Source: an uncultured Dysosmobacter sp. (GTDB lineage: Bacteria; Bacillota; Clostridia; Oscillospirales; Oscillospiraceae). From it: a DNA stretch of 19,788 nt. The stretch covers positions 1 through 19,788 of the forward strand of contig CAKUBJ010000032.1 of assembly GCA_934636905.1 (NCBI GenBank), given 5' to 3'. The notes under the pieces were generated by a model that ran no database searches, was not told where the DNA came from, and saw nothing but the letters and a program-made list of their open reading frames with translations. Both the position numbers and the translations under genes were made by a program. Shown here in pieces: positions 12,263 to 19,675 of the stretch. The number at the start of each line of letters is the position of its first letter. The first letter of the stretch is position 1.

Positions 12263-12299
12263 AGCCCCACCTGCAATGCAGGTGGGGCTGCTGTTTTTT
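12263..12299 (+). terminator. Palindrome copy 2 with T run: terminator of the CofE-like gene
   Basis: This is the same 27-base palindrome as at 12073-12099, here followed by GCTGTTTTTTC. It is a strong intrinsic terminator for plus-strand transcripts and ends 15 bases before the stop of the convergent malQ. Confidence 0.85.
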
Positions 12300-12313
12300 C
12301 GGAAGCCTGAACT

Positions 12314-13816
12314 TCAGGCGCGGCCGGCGGGGAGCCGCCCGAACCGTCTGGTCATGGCGCGGATCCGCTCCGCCAGCGCGTCGGTCAGCAGCCCCGGCGT
12401 TAGCCGCCACTGCCAGTTGCCCTCCGCCGTGCCGGGAATGTTGATGCGGCTGTCCGCCCCCAGTTCCAGATAGTCCTGCAGCTGCGCCATAAACAGCTCC
12501 GCCACGGAGCCCATACCGCCCCGCAGAAGCCCCCATACGGGGCCTTCCTCTTCGTTCAGCCCCAGATATGCCTGCGCCATGGCAAGTTCCTTCGGCTCCG
12601 CCTCCGTCAGCCACGCCGCCAGCGGCGCGTTGTCGTGGGTGCCGGTGTAGCACACGCAGCCCGGCACATGGTTGTGGGGCAGGTAGGCCCCCTCGCCCTC
12701 CGGGTCAAAGGCAAATTCCAGTACCTTCATGCCCGGCAGCCCCGCCGCGTCCCGGAGGGCGTGCACCTCCGGGGTCAGCTGTCCCAGATCCTCGGCGATC
12801 AGCTGGATGTCCGGGAACCAGCCGGTGAGCACCCGCAGGAGATCCATGCCCGGCCCCGGCTGCCAATGGCCTGTCCGGGCGGTGGCGGCTCCGTAAGGCA
12901 CCGCCCAGTACCGCTCAAAGCCCCGGAAGTGATCCAGCCGCAGCAGGTCGTACAGCCGCCGGGCACCGTCGATCCGGCGAATCCACCAGCCGAAGCCATC
13001 CGCCTTCATGGCCTCCCAGTTGTACAGGGGATTCCCCCACAGCTGCCCGTCAACGGCAAAGTAATCCGGCGGCACGCCTGCCACCGCTTTGGGGCACAGA
13101 TTTTCGTCCAGCAGGAAGCTGCCCGGATCCGCCCACACGTCTGCGGAGTCCATGGCCACATAGATGGGAAGATCCCCGAGGATGCCCACCCCCTGCCTGA
13201 CGGCATAGCGGCGCAGCGCATCCCACTGTCGGAAAAACAGGAATTGAAGATAAGTAAACAGCCGGATGTCCGCTGCCAGTTCTTTCTCATACCGTGCCAC
13301 GGCCTCCGGACGGCGGCGCCGGATGTCCTCCGGCCACGATGTCCAGGGTTCCCCGTGGAAATGGCGCTTCAGCGCCATGAACAGGGCATAGTCCGGCAGC
13401 CAGCCGCGATTTTCGTGGGAAAAGCGCTCCACCGCCTGCCTGCCCCGGGCCCAGCCCCGGAGGCAGGCTGACTCCAGCAGCGTCAGGCGGTTCTGATACA
13501 GGGCACCGTAGTCCACCTGGCCGCGATCCGCCCCCCAGAACAGTCCATCCAGTTCCCGCTGCTCCAGCAGGCCGTCTTCCCGCAGAAGTTCCAGGTCGAT
13601 GAGGTAGGGATTCCCCGCATAGGCGGAGAAACTCTGATAGGGAGAATTGCCGTAGCCGGTGGGGCCTACCGGCAGAATCTGCCACCAGGACTGCCCGGCC
13701 TTTTTCAGAAAATCCACAAAATCCCGGGCTGCCTGCCCCAGTGTGCCGATGCCGTAGGGGGACGGCAGGGAGAAAACGGGCATCAGAATCCCGCTGCTGC
13801 GCTGCATGGTCATCAT
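12314..13816 (-). CDS. malQ: 4-alpha-glucanotransferase (amylomaltase)
   Basis: MalQ transfers alpha-1,4-glucan segments between maltooligosaccharides in the cytoplasm, supporting maltose, starch or glycogen turnover. The 500-residue GH77 protein has the nucleophile Asp295 (R-L-D-H-F-R-G-F), acid/base Glu342 (L-I-A-E-D-L-G) and stabiliser Asp395 (Y-T-G-T-H-D-N). Near the N-terminus are L-P-S-P-Y-G-I-G and the G-Y-G-N-S-P-Y-Q-S-F-S-A-Y-A-G-N-P substrate loop. Three Met codons (13816, 13813, 13807) are candidate starts; none has a strong ribosome site, and homologues begin near R-S-S-G. The frame is open further upstream, but that extension is low-complexity and runs antisense through the next gene. 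No other glycan genes adjoin it. Confidence 0.93.
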   Translation of the reverse strand: MMTMQRSSGILMPVFSLPSPYGIGTLGQAARDFVDFLKKAGQSWWQILPVGPTGYGNSPYQSFSAYAGNPYLIDLELLREDGLLEQRELDGLFWGADRGQVDYGALYQNRLTLLESACLRGWARGRQAVERFSHENRGWLPDYALFMALKRHFHGEPWTSWPEDIRRRRPEAVARYEKELAADIRLFTYLQFLFFRQWDALRRYAVRQGVGILGDLPIYVAMDSADVWADPGSFLLDENLCPKAVAGVPPDYFAVDGQLWGNPLYNWEAMKADGFGWWIRRIDGARRLYDLLRLDHFRGFERYWAVPYGAATARTGHWQPGPGMDLLRVLTGWFPDIQLIAEDLGQLTPEVHALRDAAGLPGMKVLEFAFDPEGEGAYLPHNHVPGCVCYTGTHDNAPLAAWLTEAEPKELAMAQAYLGLNEEEGPVWGLLRGGMGSVAELFMAQLQDYLELGADSRINIPGTAEGNWQWRLTPGLLTDALAERIRAMTRRFGRLPAGRA

Positions 13817-13925
13817 CCGTTCCGCCGCCCTGCCCGGCTGCGCGTATTGAGAACCCGGGTCTTTCCGCTCCGGATTCCGGAGCACAGGAACGGGCAGGGA
13901 GCCGTTCCCCGGGATTCCATCTGCT

Positions 13926-13954
13926 ATCATAAAACGATTCCGGACAAAAAACAA
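13926..13954 (-). promoter_or_regulatory. Possible malQ promoter
   Basis: On the minus strand, TTGTTT (13949-13954) and TATGAT (13926-13931) are 17 bases apart. The -35 is formed by the T run of the preceding terminator. The leader would be about 105 bases. Confidence 0.4.
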
Positions 13955-13973
13955 GAGGCCGCCGGAGCGGCCT
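13944..13973 (-). terminator. Terminator of the DUF6512 gene
   Basis: AGGCCGC and GCGGCCT pair around TCCG, and the minus strand continues CTTGTTTTTTG. It begins four bases past the stop codon. Confidence 0.8.
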
Positions 13974-13976
13974 TTG

Positions 13977-14510
13977 TCAGGGAATCCCATATCCGCCGGA
14001 GACGGGGTCCAGAAACAGTCCGATATGGGGCGGGCGGAACGTCCACAGGACAAAGAGAAACGCCAGCCCCCACAGCCATAAGACCCCTGCCGCCTGCTGC
14101 TTTCCGCCCCAGAGCCGCCGCCTGCCACGGAGGCGGGCGTCCAGACGGAAGGTGAGGGCGGCGGAGAGATAGAAGATGGCGATATCCACTCCCAGCACAT
14201 GAAAGCCCAGAATGCCGGAGTAAGTATAGTACAGCGCGGGAATGGCCGCCAGCCCTGCCGTTACGCCCAAGGCACGGGCCGCCGGGACGGCGCCGCCCTG
14301 CATCCGCTCCACGGCCAGCTGAATGACGGTGCATCCCATGGCGGGGAAAAACAGCAGCTTCATGTGCTCCCAGACGGACTCGTTGACCGGGCAGAAGGCG
14401 CCCACCAGCGGGCTGCTGCCGCTCCATGCGTACAGAAAGTGCGCCGCCGTCCCCAGCACCGTCGTTGCCAGAAAGCCTGCCAGACACCGGAAATCCCTTC
14501 GCCTGCCCAC
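13977..14510 (-). CDS. DUF6512-type integral membrane protein
   Basis: This 177-residue hydrophobic protein has about five membrane helices. The segment PVNESVWEHMKLLFFPAMG is the hallmark I associate with the DUF6512 group of Firmicutes membrane proteins. Further helices include I-P-A-L-Y-Y-T-Y-S-G-I-L-G and V-D-I-A-I-F-Y-L-S-A-A-L. I place the start at GTG 14510, because GGGGGAGGTG lies just upstream and the protein then begins with basic residues (M-G-R-R-R-D-F-R) before the first helix. A longer frame to 14576 lacks a ribosome site. Function is unknown; no partner gene is obvious, although malQ lies downstream behind a terminator. Confidence 0.8.
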   Translation of the reverse strand: MGRRRDFRCLAGFLATTVLGTAAHFLYAWSGSSPLVGAFCPVNESVWEHMKLLFFPAMGCTVIQLAVERMQGGAVPAARALGVTAGLAAIPALYYTYSGILGFHVLGVDIAIFYLSAALTFRLDARLRGRRRLWGGKQQAAGVLWLWGLAFLFVLWTFRPPHIGLFLDPVSGGYGIP

Positions 14511-14554
14511 ACTGCACCTCCCCCTGGAACGGAAAACCGCCTTGGGGCGGCTTT

Positions 14555-14586
14555 CGCAAAACAGAACCGCAGCCACAGGCTGCGGT
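14555..14586. terminator. Terminator of azlCD
   Basis: ACCGCAGCC and GGCTGCGGT pair around ACA. The minus strand continues with TCTGTTTTGCG and the plus strand with CTATTTTATG, so it can act both ways. It lies about 30 bases past the azlD stop. Confidence 0.75.
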
Positions 14587-14618
14587 CTATTTTATGTGCT
14601 TTTTCCGGGACTTATGCG

Positions 14619-14954
14619 TCAGGCAAATACCGCCTGAATCAGGAACATATACAGCGCCGTGCCGCCGGCGATGGACAGCAGCACGTTTTTCTTCCACAGG
14701 TGCAGCCCCGCTACGGCGGCGGCGGCCAGCAGTTCCGGGACTCCGTGACTGCCGGAGAGCCAGGTGACGCCCTTGAAGCAGTACACCACCAGCAGCCCCA
14801 TCATGGCGGGAGGCAGCACCTTCCCCAGATACAGCACCACCCGGGGAGCCGGCTTGTTTTCCGGGAACAGCAGGAAGGGAATCCAGCGGGTAATCTGGGT
14901 GCCCAGAGACACCACCAGAATGGTAATCAGAGTCTGAACCGGTGTCAGGTGCAT
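14619..14954 (-). CDS. azlD: Branched-chain amino-acid exporter small subunit AzlD
   Basis: AzlD is the small partner of AzlC in a two-component exporter of branched-chain amino acids and analogues such as azaleucine. The 111-residue protein has about four membrane helices, including the T-Q-I-T-R-W-I-P-F segment and the [20 protein letters not shown] stretch typical of the family. Its ATG at 14954 lies inside the end of azlC (ten-base overlap), and its ribosome site GGGAGGAAA is within azlC, so the two are translationally coupled. A terminator follows. Confidence 0.92.
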   Translation of the reverse strand: MHLTPVQTLITILVVSLGTQITRWIPFLLFPENKPAPRVVLYLGKVLPPAMMGLLVVYCFKGVTWLSGSHGVPELLAAAAVAGLHLWKKNVLLSIAGGTALYMFLIQAVFA

Positions 14955-15661
14955 AAGCGTTTCCTCCCTCCCAGCAGAACCGCCAGAATCAGAATCATGG
15001 CGGGAATCACCAGATTGTCCGCGTCAAAGACCCAGAGGCTTGCCGCCGTGCACACCAGCCCGATGACGCCGGCGGGGCGGTTCTCCTTTTTCTTCCACTG
15101 CTCCAGAAACAGCACCACAAACAACGCCGTCAGGGCGAAGTCCATGCCTGCGCTGTCAAAGGGAAGCACGCTGCCCAGCAGATTGCCCAGAGCGGAGCCG
15201 GTGAGCCAGTAGAGGTAGTCCAGCAGCGTAATCCAGAAATAGAAATACCGCCGCTCCGTTCCGGCAGGCGGCTCCAGCGTGGATACCAGAGAAAAGGTTT
15301 CGTCCGTCAGGCCGAAAATCAGGAAGGGGCGAACCCACCCGGTGCCCTTGTATTTTTCCAGAATGGACAGGCCGTAAAAGCAGTGCCGGGCGTTGACAAG
15401 AATGGACATGACCAGCGCCTGCACCGGGTCGAAGGCCGCAGTCAGCAGAGTCACCGTCAGAAATTCCATGCTGCCGGCATAGCAGATGACGCTGAGAAAC
15501 AGCGCCCAGCCAAGGCCGTACCCGGCGGTGCGCATCAGCACGCCGTAGGCAAAGCCCAGACAGAGATACCCCGTCAGCACCGGGACGGTGGCGGGAAAAG
15601 CAGCCCGCAGGGCGGAGGGCTGCACCGTTGTATTTTTCATTGATTGCAGTGTCTGTTCCAT
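14945..15661 (-). CDS. azlC: Branched-chain amino-acid exporter large subunit AzlC
   Basis: AzlC is the larger membrane subunit of the AzlCD exporter. The 238-residue length is normal. Family segments include [20 protein letters not shown] in the first helix, [21 protein letters not shown] and L-T-D-E-T-F-S-L. It spans the cytoplasmic membrane with about five to seven helices. ATG 15661 follows AAGGTGA; Met8 is a less likely alternative. The gene has a near-consensus promoter with a perfect palindrome in the spacer, suggesting control by a repressor encoded elsewhere (in Bacillus an Lrp-like AzlB does this). Confidence 0.93.
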   Translation of the reverse strand: MEQTLQSMKNTTVQPSALRAAFPATVPVLTGYLCLGFAYGVLMRTAGYGLGWALFLSVICYAGSMEFLTVTLLTAAFDPVQALVMSILVNARHCFYGLSILEKYKGTGWVRPFLIFGLTDETFSLVSTLEPPAGTERRYFYFWITLLDYLYWLTGSALGNLLGSVLPFDSAGMDFALTALFVVLFLEQWKKKENRPAGVIGLVCTAASLWVFDADNLVIPAMILILAVLLGGRKRLCT

Positions 15662-15720
15662 GATTTCACCTTGTGTCCGGAATCTCGTCCGCCGTCTTTG
15701 CAGGGGGCGGTGTCTGTGAG

Positions 15721-15749
15721 AGTATACCCCCGGGAAATTCCCCTGTCAA
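15721..15749 (-). promoter_or_regulatory. azlCD promoter with palindrome in the spacer
   Basis: On the minus strand, TTGACA (15744-15749) and TATACT (15721-15726) are 17 bases apart. The spacer holds GGGAATTTCCC (15732-15742), an 11-base palindrome with one central base, well placed to be an operator. Confidence 0.75.
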
Positions 15750-15752
15750 GAC

Positions 15753-15786
15753 GTAAAAAAAAGAGCCGACCGGCTCTTTTTTTTAC
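15753..15786. terminator. Terminator of the murI-argS operon
   Basis: Sixteen-base perfect arms GTAAAAAAAAGAGCCG and CGGCTCTTTTTTTTAC make a symmetrical hairpin with A/T tracts on both sides, active in either direction. It lies 15 bases past the argS stop. Confidence 0.85.
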
Positions 15787-15800
15787 GATAACGCCACGAT

Positions 15801-17540
15801 TTACATCTTTTCCGGCGCATCTACGCCGATGAGGGCCAGCCCGTTTTTCAGCACGATGCGGGTGTCGTCCGCCAGCTTCAGCCGGGCGGCTGCCACTTCG
15901 GGAGCCTCTCCCCGGATGCGGCAGGCGGTGTAGAAACGGTGGAAGCAGCCTGCCAGTTCCTGCAGGCAGCGGTTGATGTGGCTGGGGTCGTAGTCCCGGG
16001 CTGCCAGCTTGATTTCCTCGCAGTACTGGGCCAGCTGCTTGATAAGAGCCTTTTCCGCCTCGCCGGACAACAGGCTCATGTCGGCATGGGCCGGCACGGC
16101 GACGCCGTCGGCTTCCAGCGCCCGCAGCAGGGAGCAGATTCGGGCGTGGGCATACTCCACATAGTAGATGGGATTCTCGCTGTCCTCCCGGACGGCCAGT
16201 CCCAGATCAAATTCCATCTGGGTGTCGGGCTTGGCGTTGAAATACCAACGGGCGGCGTCTACGCTGACCTCGTCCAGCAGGTCGTGGAGGGAGATGGCCT
16301 TGCCGGTGCGCTTGCTCATGCGCACCACCTCGCCGTCCCGCAGCAGCTTTACCAGCTGCATCAGGACAATGTCCAGCCGCTCTGAGCCGTTGAGATCCAG
16401 CGCGTCCAGCGCCCCCTTCAGCCGGGCCACATGGCCGTGGTGATCCGCGCCCCAGATATTGATGACCCGGTCAAAGCCCCGGACGGCGAACTTGTTGCGG
16501 TGATAGGCAATGTCGGCGGCAAAGTAGGTGTAGAATCCGTTGGCCCGGCGGAGTACGTCGTCCTTGAGATCCAGCTTTTCGATGTCCTTCTCCTTTTTGC
16601 CCTGCTTACGGAAGTGATCCCGGAGAATGTCGGCGGTTTTCAGCCACAGGGCGCCGTCCTTTTCATACGTCCAGCCCTTTAATGTCAGCAGTTCCACGGT
16701 TTCCGCCACATAGCCGCTCTCATGGAGGGAGGACTCATAGAACCAGTTGTCATAGTGGATTTTATAGCGTTCCAGATCCGCCTTCATCCGGGGCAGGTTC
16801 ACGGACAGGCCATACTGCGCCAGCGTGTCCTGCCGCTCCTTTTCGGAAGCCTTCAGCAGAGCGTCGCCGTGTTCATCGTAATAGGCCTTTGCCAGCTCCC
16901 TGATGTCCTCTCCCTGATAGCCGTCCTCCGGGAAGGCGATGGAGTCCTCTCCGTGAATCAGCTGGAGATAGCGCACCTCAATGGAGCGGGCAAACTTGTC
17001 AATCTGGTGCCCGGCGTCGTTGACGTAGAACTCCCGGGTCACGTCGGCGCCGCAGGCGGTGAGGACGGAGGCCAGTGTGTCCCCCAGCACGCCGCCCCGG
17101 GCGTTGCCCATGTGCATGGGGCCGGTGGGGTTGGCGGAGACGAACTCCACCATAATCTTCTGCCCCGTCAGGCTGTCATTGGTGCCGTAAGCGTCCCCTT
17201 CCGTCTCCACGGCGTCCATCACCCCAGCGTACCAGGCATCCCCCAGCCGGAAATTCAGGAAGCCGGGGCCTGCGATTTCTGCGGAGATAAAGTAGGAACC
17301 CGTCAGATCCATGTGATCCAGCAGTGCCTGAGCAATCACCCGGGGGGGCTTCCCCAGCGCCTTGGCCGCCGCCAGAGCGAAGGTGGTGGTATAGTCGCCG
17401 TTGGCGGTGTCCTTGGGAATTTCCACCGGCGCGGTCTTCACCTCCGCCTCCGGCAGGGTGCCGTCGGCTGCCGCCGCCCGGTAGGCGGCCATGGCCAGTG
17501 CCGCCGCCTGTTCTTTCGCGTTTTGGATCATGTTCGTCAT
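15801..17540 (-). CDS. argS: Arginyl-tRNA synthetase
   Basis: ArgS charges tRNA-Arg with arginine using ATP and needs the tRNA for activation. The 579-residue class I enzyme has the N-terminal Add1 domain (to about residue 100), and the HIGH signature as H-M-G-N (143-146) in S-A-N-P-T-G-P-M-H-M-G-N. The KMSKS equivalent is R-M-S-K-R (407-411), followed by the DALR anticodon-binding domain. The N-I-W-G-A-D-H-H-G-H segment marks the version common in Clostridia and Bacilli. ATG 17540 has GAGAGGG upstream. It is the last gene of a murI-DUF1934-argS operon, 37 bases after the DUF1934 stop. Confidence 0.96.
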   Translation of the reverse strand: MTNMIQNAKEQAAALAMAAYRAAAADGTLPEAEVKTAPVEIPKDTANGDYTTTFALAAAKALGKPPRVIAQALLDHMDLTGSYFISAEIAGPGFLNFRLGDAWYAGVMDAVETEGDAYGTNDSLTGQKIMVEFVSANPTGPMHMGNARGGVLGDTLASVLTACGADVTREFYVNDAGHQIDKFARSIEVRYLQLIHGEDSIAFPEDGYQGEDIRELAKAYYDEHGDALLKASEKERQDTLAQYGLSVNLPRMKADLERYKIHYDNWFYESSLHESGYVAETVELLTLKGWTYEKDGALWLKTADILRDHFRKQGKKEKDIEKLDLKDDVLRRANGFYTYFAADIAYHRNKFAVRGFDRVINIWGADHHGHVARLKGALDALDLNGSERLDIVLMQLVKLLRDGEVVRMSKRTGKAISLHDLLDEVSVDAARWYFNAKPDTQMEFDLGLAVREDSENPIYYVEYAHARICSLLRALEADGVAVPAHADMSLLSGEAEKALIKQLAQYCEEIKLAARDYDPSHINRCLQELAGCFHRFYTACRIRGEAPEVAAARLKLADDTRIVLKNGLALIGVDAPEKM

Positions 17541-17577
17541 ATCGTCAAACCCTCTCTTTTGGTTCAGATTTTTGAGA

Positions 17578-18003
17578 TTACTTTCTGCGTACCCGGATTT
17601 TGAAGCAGTTCCTGCCGGTGACGGCGTGCTCCACGGCGATGGAGTAGCGGATTTCCATAATGCCGCCCCGCTCCGTCAGGTTGTGCCGCAGGCGGCTGGT
17701 CTGGATGTCCACCGCCAGGTCGCCGAAGGGCGTTTCATACAGGGAGGTGTGCTGCCGCCCCTCCTCAAAGACCATCTGGGAACTGACGCTGCCGCTGCGC
17801 CGCAGAATCACCCGGCTGCCGCCGATTTCAAAGGTGGTCAGGGTGCCTTCCATGCCGGTGAGCGCCGTTTCCTGATAGCTGATGCGCAGGCCGTCCTCCG
17901 TCTGCTCCAGCGTTCCCTCGGTCATCAGTTCCGTGGCATCCGGATCCACGCCGTCATAATACTGTTCTCCCCGGACGGAGATGACCACCGGGATTTTTTC
18001 CAT
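17578..18003 (-). CDS. DUF1934 beta-barrel protein
   Basis: This 141-residue protein belongs to DUF1934 (YwiB-like), small calycin-type beta barrels found next to argS in many Firmicutes. Features are V-V-I-S-V-R-G-E-Q-Y-Y near the start, a G-T-L-T-T-F-E-I-G-G-S-R-V-I-L-R-R-S-G strand pair, and the C-terminal M-E-I-R-Y-S-I. I chose ATG 18003 rather than the longer frame to 18081, because the murI stop precedes it by one base (TGA-A-ATG), indicating translational coupling; no other strong ribosome site is present. Biochemical function is unknown. Confidence 0.88.
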   Translation of the reverse strand: MEKIPVVISVRGEQYYDGVDPDATELMTEGTLEQTEDGLRISYQETALTGMEGTLTTFEIGGSRVILRRSGSVSSQMVFEEGRQHTSLYETPFGDLAVDIQTSRLRHNLTERGGIMEIRYSIAVEHAVTGRNCFKIRVRRK

Positions 18004-18004
18004 T

Positions 18005-18820
18005 TCAATACTGCTCAATGTCAATCCTCTCCGCACCGTGACAAAGGGCTTCCCCAAGGAAAACCGAGGCGATGCGCTCAAAATCCTCCGGCCGGTCGCT
18101 GACGTAGAAGTCCACGCCGCCCTCCCGTTCTGCGTCTGCCAGCAGTTCCTCCGCTTTCAGCAGCCCCTTGAGTTCAAAGGCGGATTCCTCCCCGGCGGAA
18201 ACCAGCGCCACCTCCGGCCCCATGATGTCCCGGATGACGTCCGCCAGCAGCGGGTAATGGGTGCAGCCCAGAATCAGGGTGTCCACCCCTGCCGCCTGCA
18301 GCGGCTCCAGATATTCCCGGGCCACGGTTTCAATCACCACGTCTCCCCGGCGGAAGCGGCCGTTTTCCACCAGAGGCACAAACAGCGGGCAGGGCTTGCC
18401 GATAATCTCCGCCTCCGGCTTCAGCCGCCGCAGGGCGGCTTCGTAGGCGCCGGAGCGGATGGAGGCCAGCGTGGCGATGATGCCGATTTTGCCGTTTTTG
18501 GTCACCGCCGCCGCCCGGCGGCAGGCAGGCTCCACCACGCCTACCACAGGCAGGTCATTTTCCGCCTGCAGCGGCTCCAGCGAGGTGGTGGACACGGTGC
18601 CGCAGGCGATGACAATGGCTTTCGGACGGAAGGTGCGCAGGAACCGGACATCCTGCCGGGCATACTTCAGCAGGGTTTCCCGGGAGCGGTCGCCGTAGGG
18701 CACCCGGGCGGTGTCGCCGAAATAAATCAGCCGCTCCCCCGGCAGAATCTGCCGCAGTGCCTTCACTGCCGTCAGCCCGCCGAGGCCGGAATCAAATACG
18801 CCGATGGGACGGCTGTCCAT
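18005..18820 (-). CDS. murI: Glutamate racemase
   Basis: MurI converts L- to D-glutamate for peptidoglycan synthesis, using two catalytic cysteines. Both are present in this 271-residue protein: Cys73 (I-A-C-G-T-V-S-T-T-S) and Cys186 (G-C-T-H-Y-P), with D-S-G-L-G-G-L-T at 10-17 and Y-F-G-D-T-A-R-V-P-Y-G following. The residue after Cys73 is Gly where most MurI proteins have Asn (A-C-N-T-A). ATG 18820 is fixed by AAAGGAG eight bases upstream; the ATG at 18838 overlaps that site. It is the first gene of an operon with DUF1934 and argS. Confidence 0.93.
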   Translation of the reverse strand: MDSRPIGVFDSGLGGLTAVKALRQILPGERLIYFGDTARVPYGDRSRETLLKYARQDVRFLRTFRPKAIVIACGTVSTTSLEPLQAENDLPVVGVVEPACRRAAAVTKNGKIGIIATLASIRSGAYEAALRRLKPEAEIIGKPCPLFVPLVENGRFRRGDVVIETVAREYLEPLQAAGVDTLILGCTHYPLLADVIRDIMGPEVALVSAGEESAFELKGLLKAEELLADAEREGGVDFYVSDRPEDFERIASVFLGEALCHGAERIDIEQY

Positions 18821-18860
18821 ACTGCCCACTCCTTTCAAAGCCTGTTCACTCAGAATCTAT

Positions 18861-18889
18861 ATTATACAATAGCCTTGTCCGCTTCGCAA
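18861..18889 (-). promoter_or_regulatory. Promoter of the murI-DUF1934-argS operon
   Basis: On the minus strand, TTGCGA (18884-18889) and a perfect TATAAT (18861-18866) are 17 bases apart, about 40 bases ahead of the murI start. Confidence 0.75.
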
Positions 18890-18991
18890 GTGTCCCCTGC
18901 GGTTTTTGTGGAGGATTGTGCGCAGGAACATCCTGGACAGGGGAAAATATGAAGGAGGAAACACGGCAAAATGGAATCCGGGAAAAAACAG

Positions 18992-19020
18992 TTGAAAAGC
19001 GCAGCGCATTCCGGTAAACT
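18992..19020 (+). promoter_or_regulatory. Promoter of the ferredoxin gene
   Basis: TTGAAA (18992-18997) and TAAACT (19015-19020) are spaced by 17 bases, about 30 bases before the start codon. Confidence 0.5.
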
Positions 19021-19050
19021 GTAGTTATTCCGGAAAGGGGAGGGACGGCC

Positions 19051-19251
19051 ATGGAACTGAGCATCGACGCCGGCCGCTGCATCGGCTGCGGTATGTGCGC
19101 TGCCGCAGTGCCGGAGGTGTTCCGTGTGGTGGATCATGTGTCCACAGTGCTGGCTGAGCCGGCACCGTCACGGGTCTTCCGGGTGATGGACGCCGCCAAC
19201 GGATGTCCGGTGAATGCCATCCAAATCCGGCAGGGCAAAATAATGTTTTAG
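19051..19251 (+). CDS. Small single-cluster [4Fe-4S] ferredoxin
   Basis: This 66-residue cytoplasmic electron carrier has the pattern C-I-G-C-G-M-C (Cys10, Cys13, Cys16) and a distant Cys52 in N-G-C-P-V-N-A-I. These four ligands suit one [4Fe-4S] cluster, as in the monocluster ferredoxins of Clostridia and Thermotoga-like anaerobes; a [3Fe-4S] form is possible. The C-terminal C-P-V-N-A-I-Q-I is the family signature. ATG 19051 follows AAGGGGAGGG. The gene stands alone, so its redox partner cannot be read from context. Confidence 0.92.
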   Translation: MELSIDAGRCIGCGMCAAAVPEVFRVVDHVSTVLAEPAPSRVFRVMDAANGCPVNAIQIRQGKIMF

Positions 19252-19268
19252 AAATTTTGGTAAAACAC

Positions 19269-19298
19269 TTGACAATTACCCCCTCTTTCTGCTATAGT
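19269..19298 (+). promoter_or_regulatory. Promoter of the tRNA-Met/Glu/Val operon
   Basis: Perfect TTGACA (19269-19274) and TATAGT (19293-19298) are 18 bases apart, about 27 bases before tRNA-Met. Confidence 0.8.
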
Positions 19299-19324
19299 AG
19301 TTCGTGCCTGTTCAAGGTGTTTAT

Positions 19325-19401
19325 GGCGGCGTAGCTCAGTTGGCTAGAGCATTCGGTTCATACCCGGAGTGTCACTGGTTCGAATCCAGTCGCCGCTACC
19401 A
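19325..19401 (+). tRNA. tRNA-Met (anticodon CAT, elongator type)
   Basis: The 77-base gene has acceptor GGCGGCG paired with CGCCGCT (first pair G-U), discriminator A and encoded CCA. The anticodon loop TTCATAC gives CAT. It lacks the initiator-type CGCGG start and GGG/CCC anticodon stem, so it is the elongator; an Ile2-type (lysidine-modified) tRNA cannot be wholly excluded. Confidence 0.93.
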
Positions 19402-19402
19402 G

Positions 19403-19433
19403 ATCCATGAAGCGTTGCAGACGCTTCATGGAT
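19403..19433 (+). other. Hairpin in the tRNA-Met/tRNA-Glu spacer
   Basis: ATCCATGAAGCG and CGCTTCATGGAT form a perfect 12-base stem with a seven-base loop, starting two bases after the CCA end. There is no T run, so it is more likely a processing or stabilising structure than a terminator. Confidence 0.85.
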
Positions 19434-19439
19434 GCCTCT

Positions 19440-19514
19440 GGCCCGTTGGTCAAGTGGTTAAGACACGGCCCTTTCACGGCTGTAACATGGGTTCGAATCC
19501 CGTACGGGTCACCA
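19440..19514 (+). tRNA. tRNA-Glu (anticodon TTC)
   Basis: The 75-base gene has acceptor GGCCCGT paired with ACGGGTC, discriminator A and encoded CCA. The anticodon loop CTTTCAC gives TTC, reading GAA and GAG. Confidence 0.97.
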
Positions 19515-19515
19515 A

Positions 19516-19547
19516 CCTATCAGACGTCGTGAGTGGCGTCTGATAGG
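19516..19547 (+). other. Hairpin in the tRNA-Glu/tRNA-Val spacer
   Basis: CCTATCAGACG and CGTCTGATAGG form a perfect 11-base stem with a ten-base loop, again starting two bases after the CCA end and lacking a T run. Confidence 0.85.
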
Positions 19548-19560
19548 CCAACTAAAAAAT

Positions 19561-19637
19561 GGAGGCTTAGCTCAGCTGGTTAGAGCGCATGCTTCACACG
19601 CATGAGGCCACTGGTTCGAGTCCAGTAGTCTCCACCA
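19561..19637 (+). tRNA. tRNA-Val (anticodon CAC)
   Basis: The 77-base gene has acceptor GGAGGCT paired with AGTCTCC (one G-U), discriminator A and encoded CCA. The anticodon loop TTCACAC between CATGC and GCATG gives CAC, reading GUG. Confidence 0.95.
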
Positions 19638-19675
19638 AAAATCACCGGAATCGCTTGATTCCGGTGATTTTCTTT
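19638..19675 (+). terminator. Terminator of the tRNA operon
   Basis: ATCACCGGAATC and GATTCCGGTGAT form a perfect 12-base stem, extended by flanking A and T pairs, with loop GCTT and a following TTTCTTT. Confidence 0.85.

Noticed and set aside
12073..12289. CRISPR array with palindromic repeats
   Set aside because: Only two repeats, 190 bases apart, with a structured insert rather than uniform spacers, and no cas genes.
13817..14200. N-terminal extension of malQ
   Set aside because: The extension is Ser/Pro/Arg-rich, runs antisense to the DUF6512 region and crosses a terminator; homologues begin at the chosen start.
18846..19137. Minus-strand frames between murI and the ferredoxin
   Set aside because: They overlap both genes' promoters and the ferredoxin in antisense and have no ribosome site.
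19304..19543. Plus-strand frame of 79 residues over tRNA-Met and tRNA-Glu
   Set aside because: It consists of tRNA sequence (for example the VAQLARAFGS reading of the D arm) and has no ribosome site.
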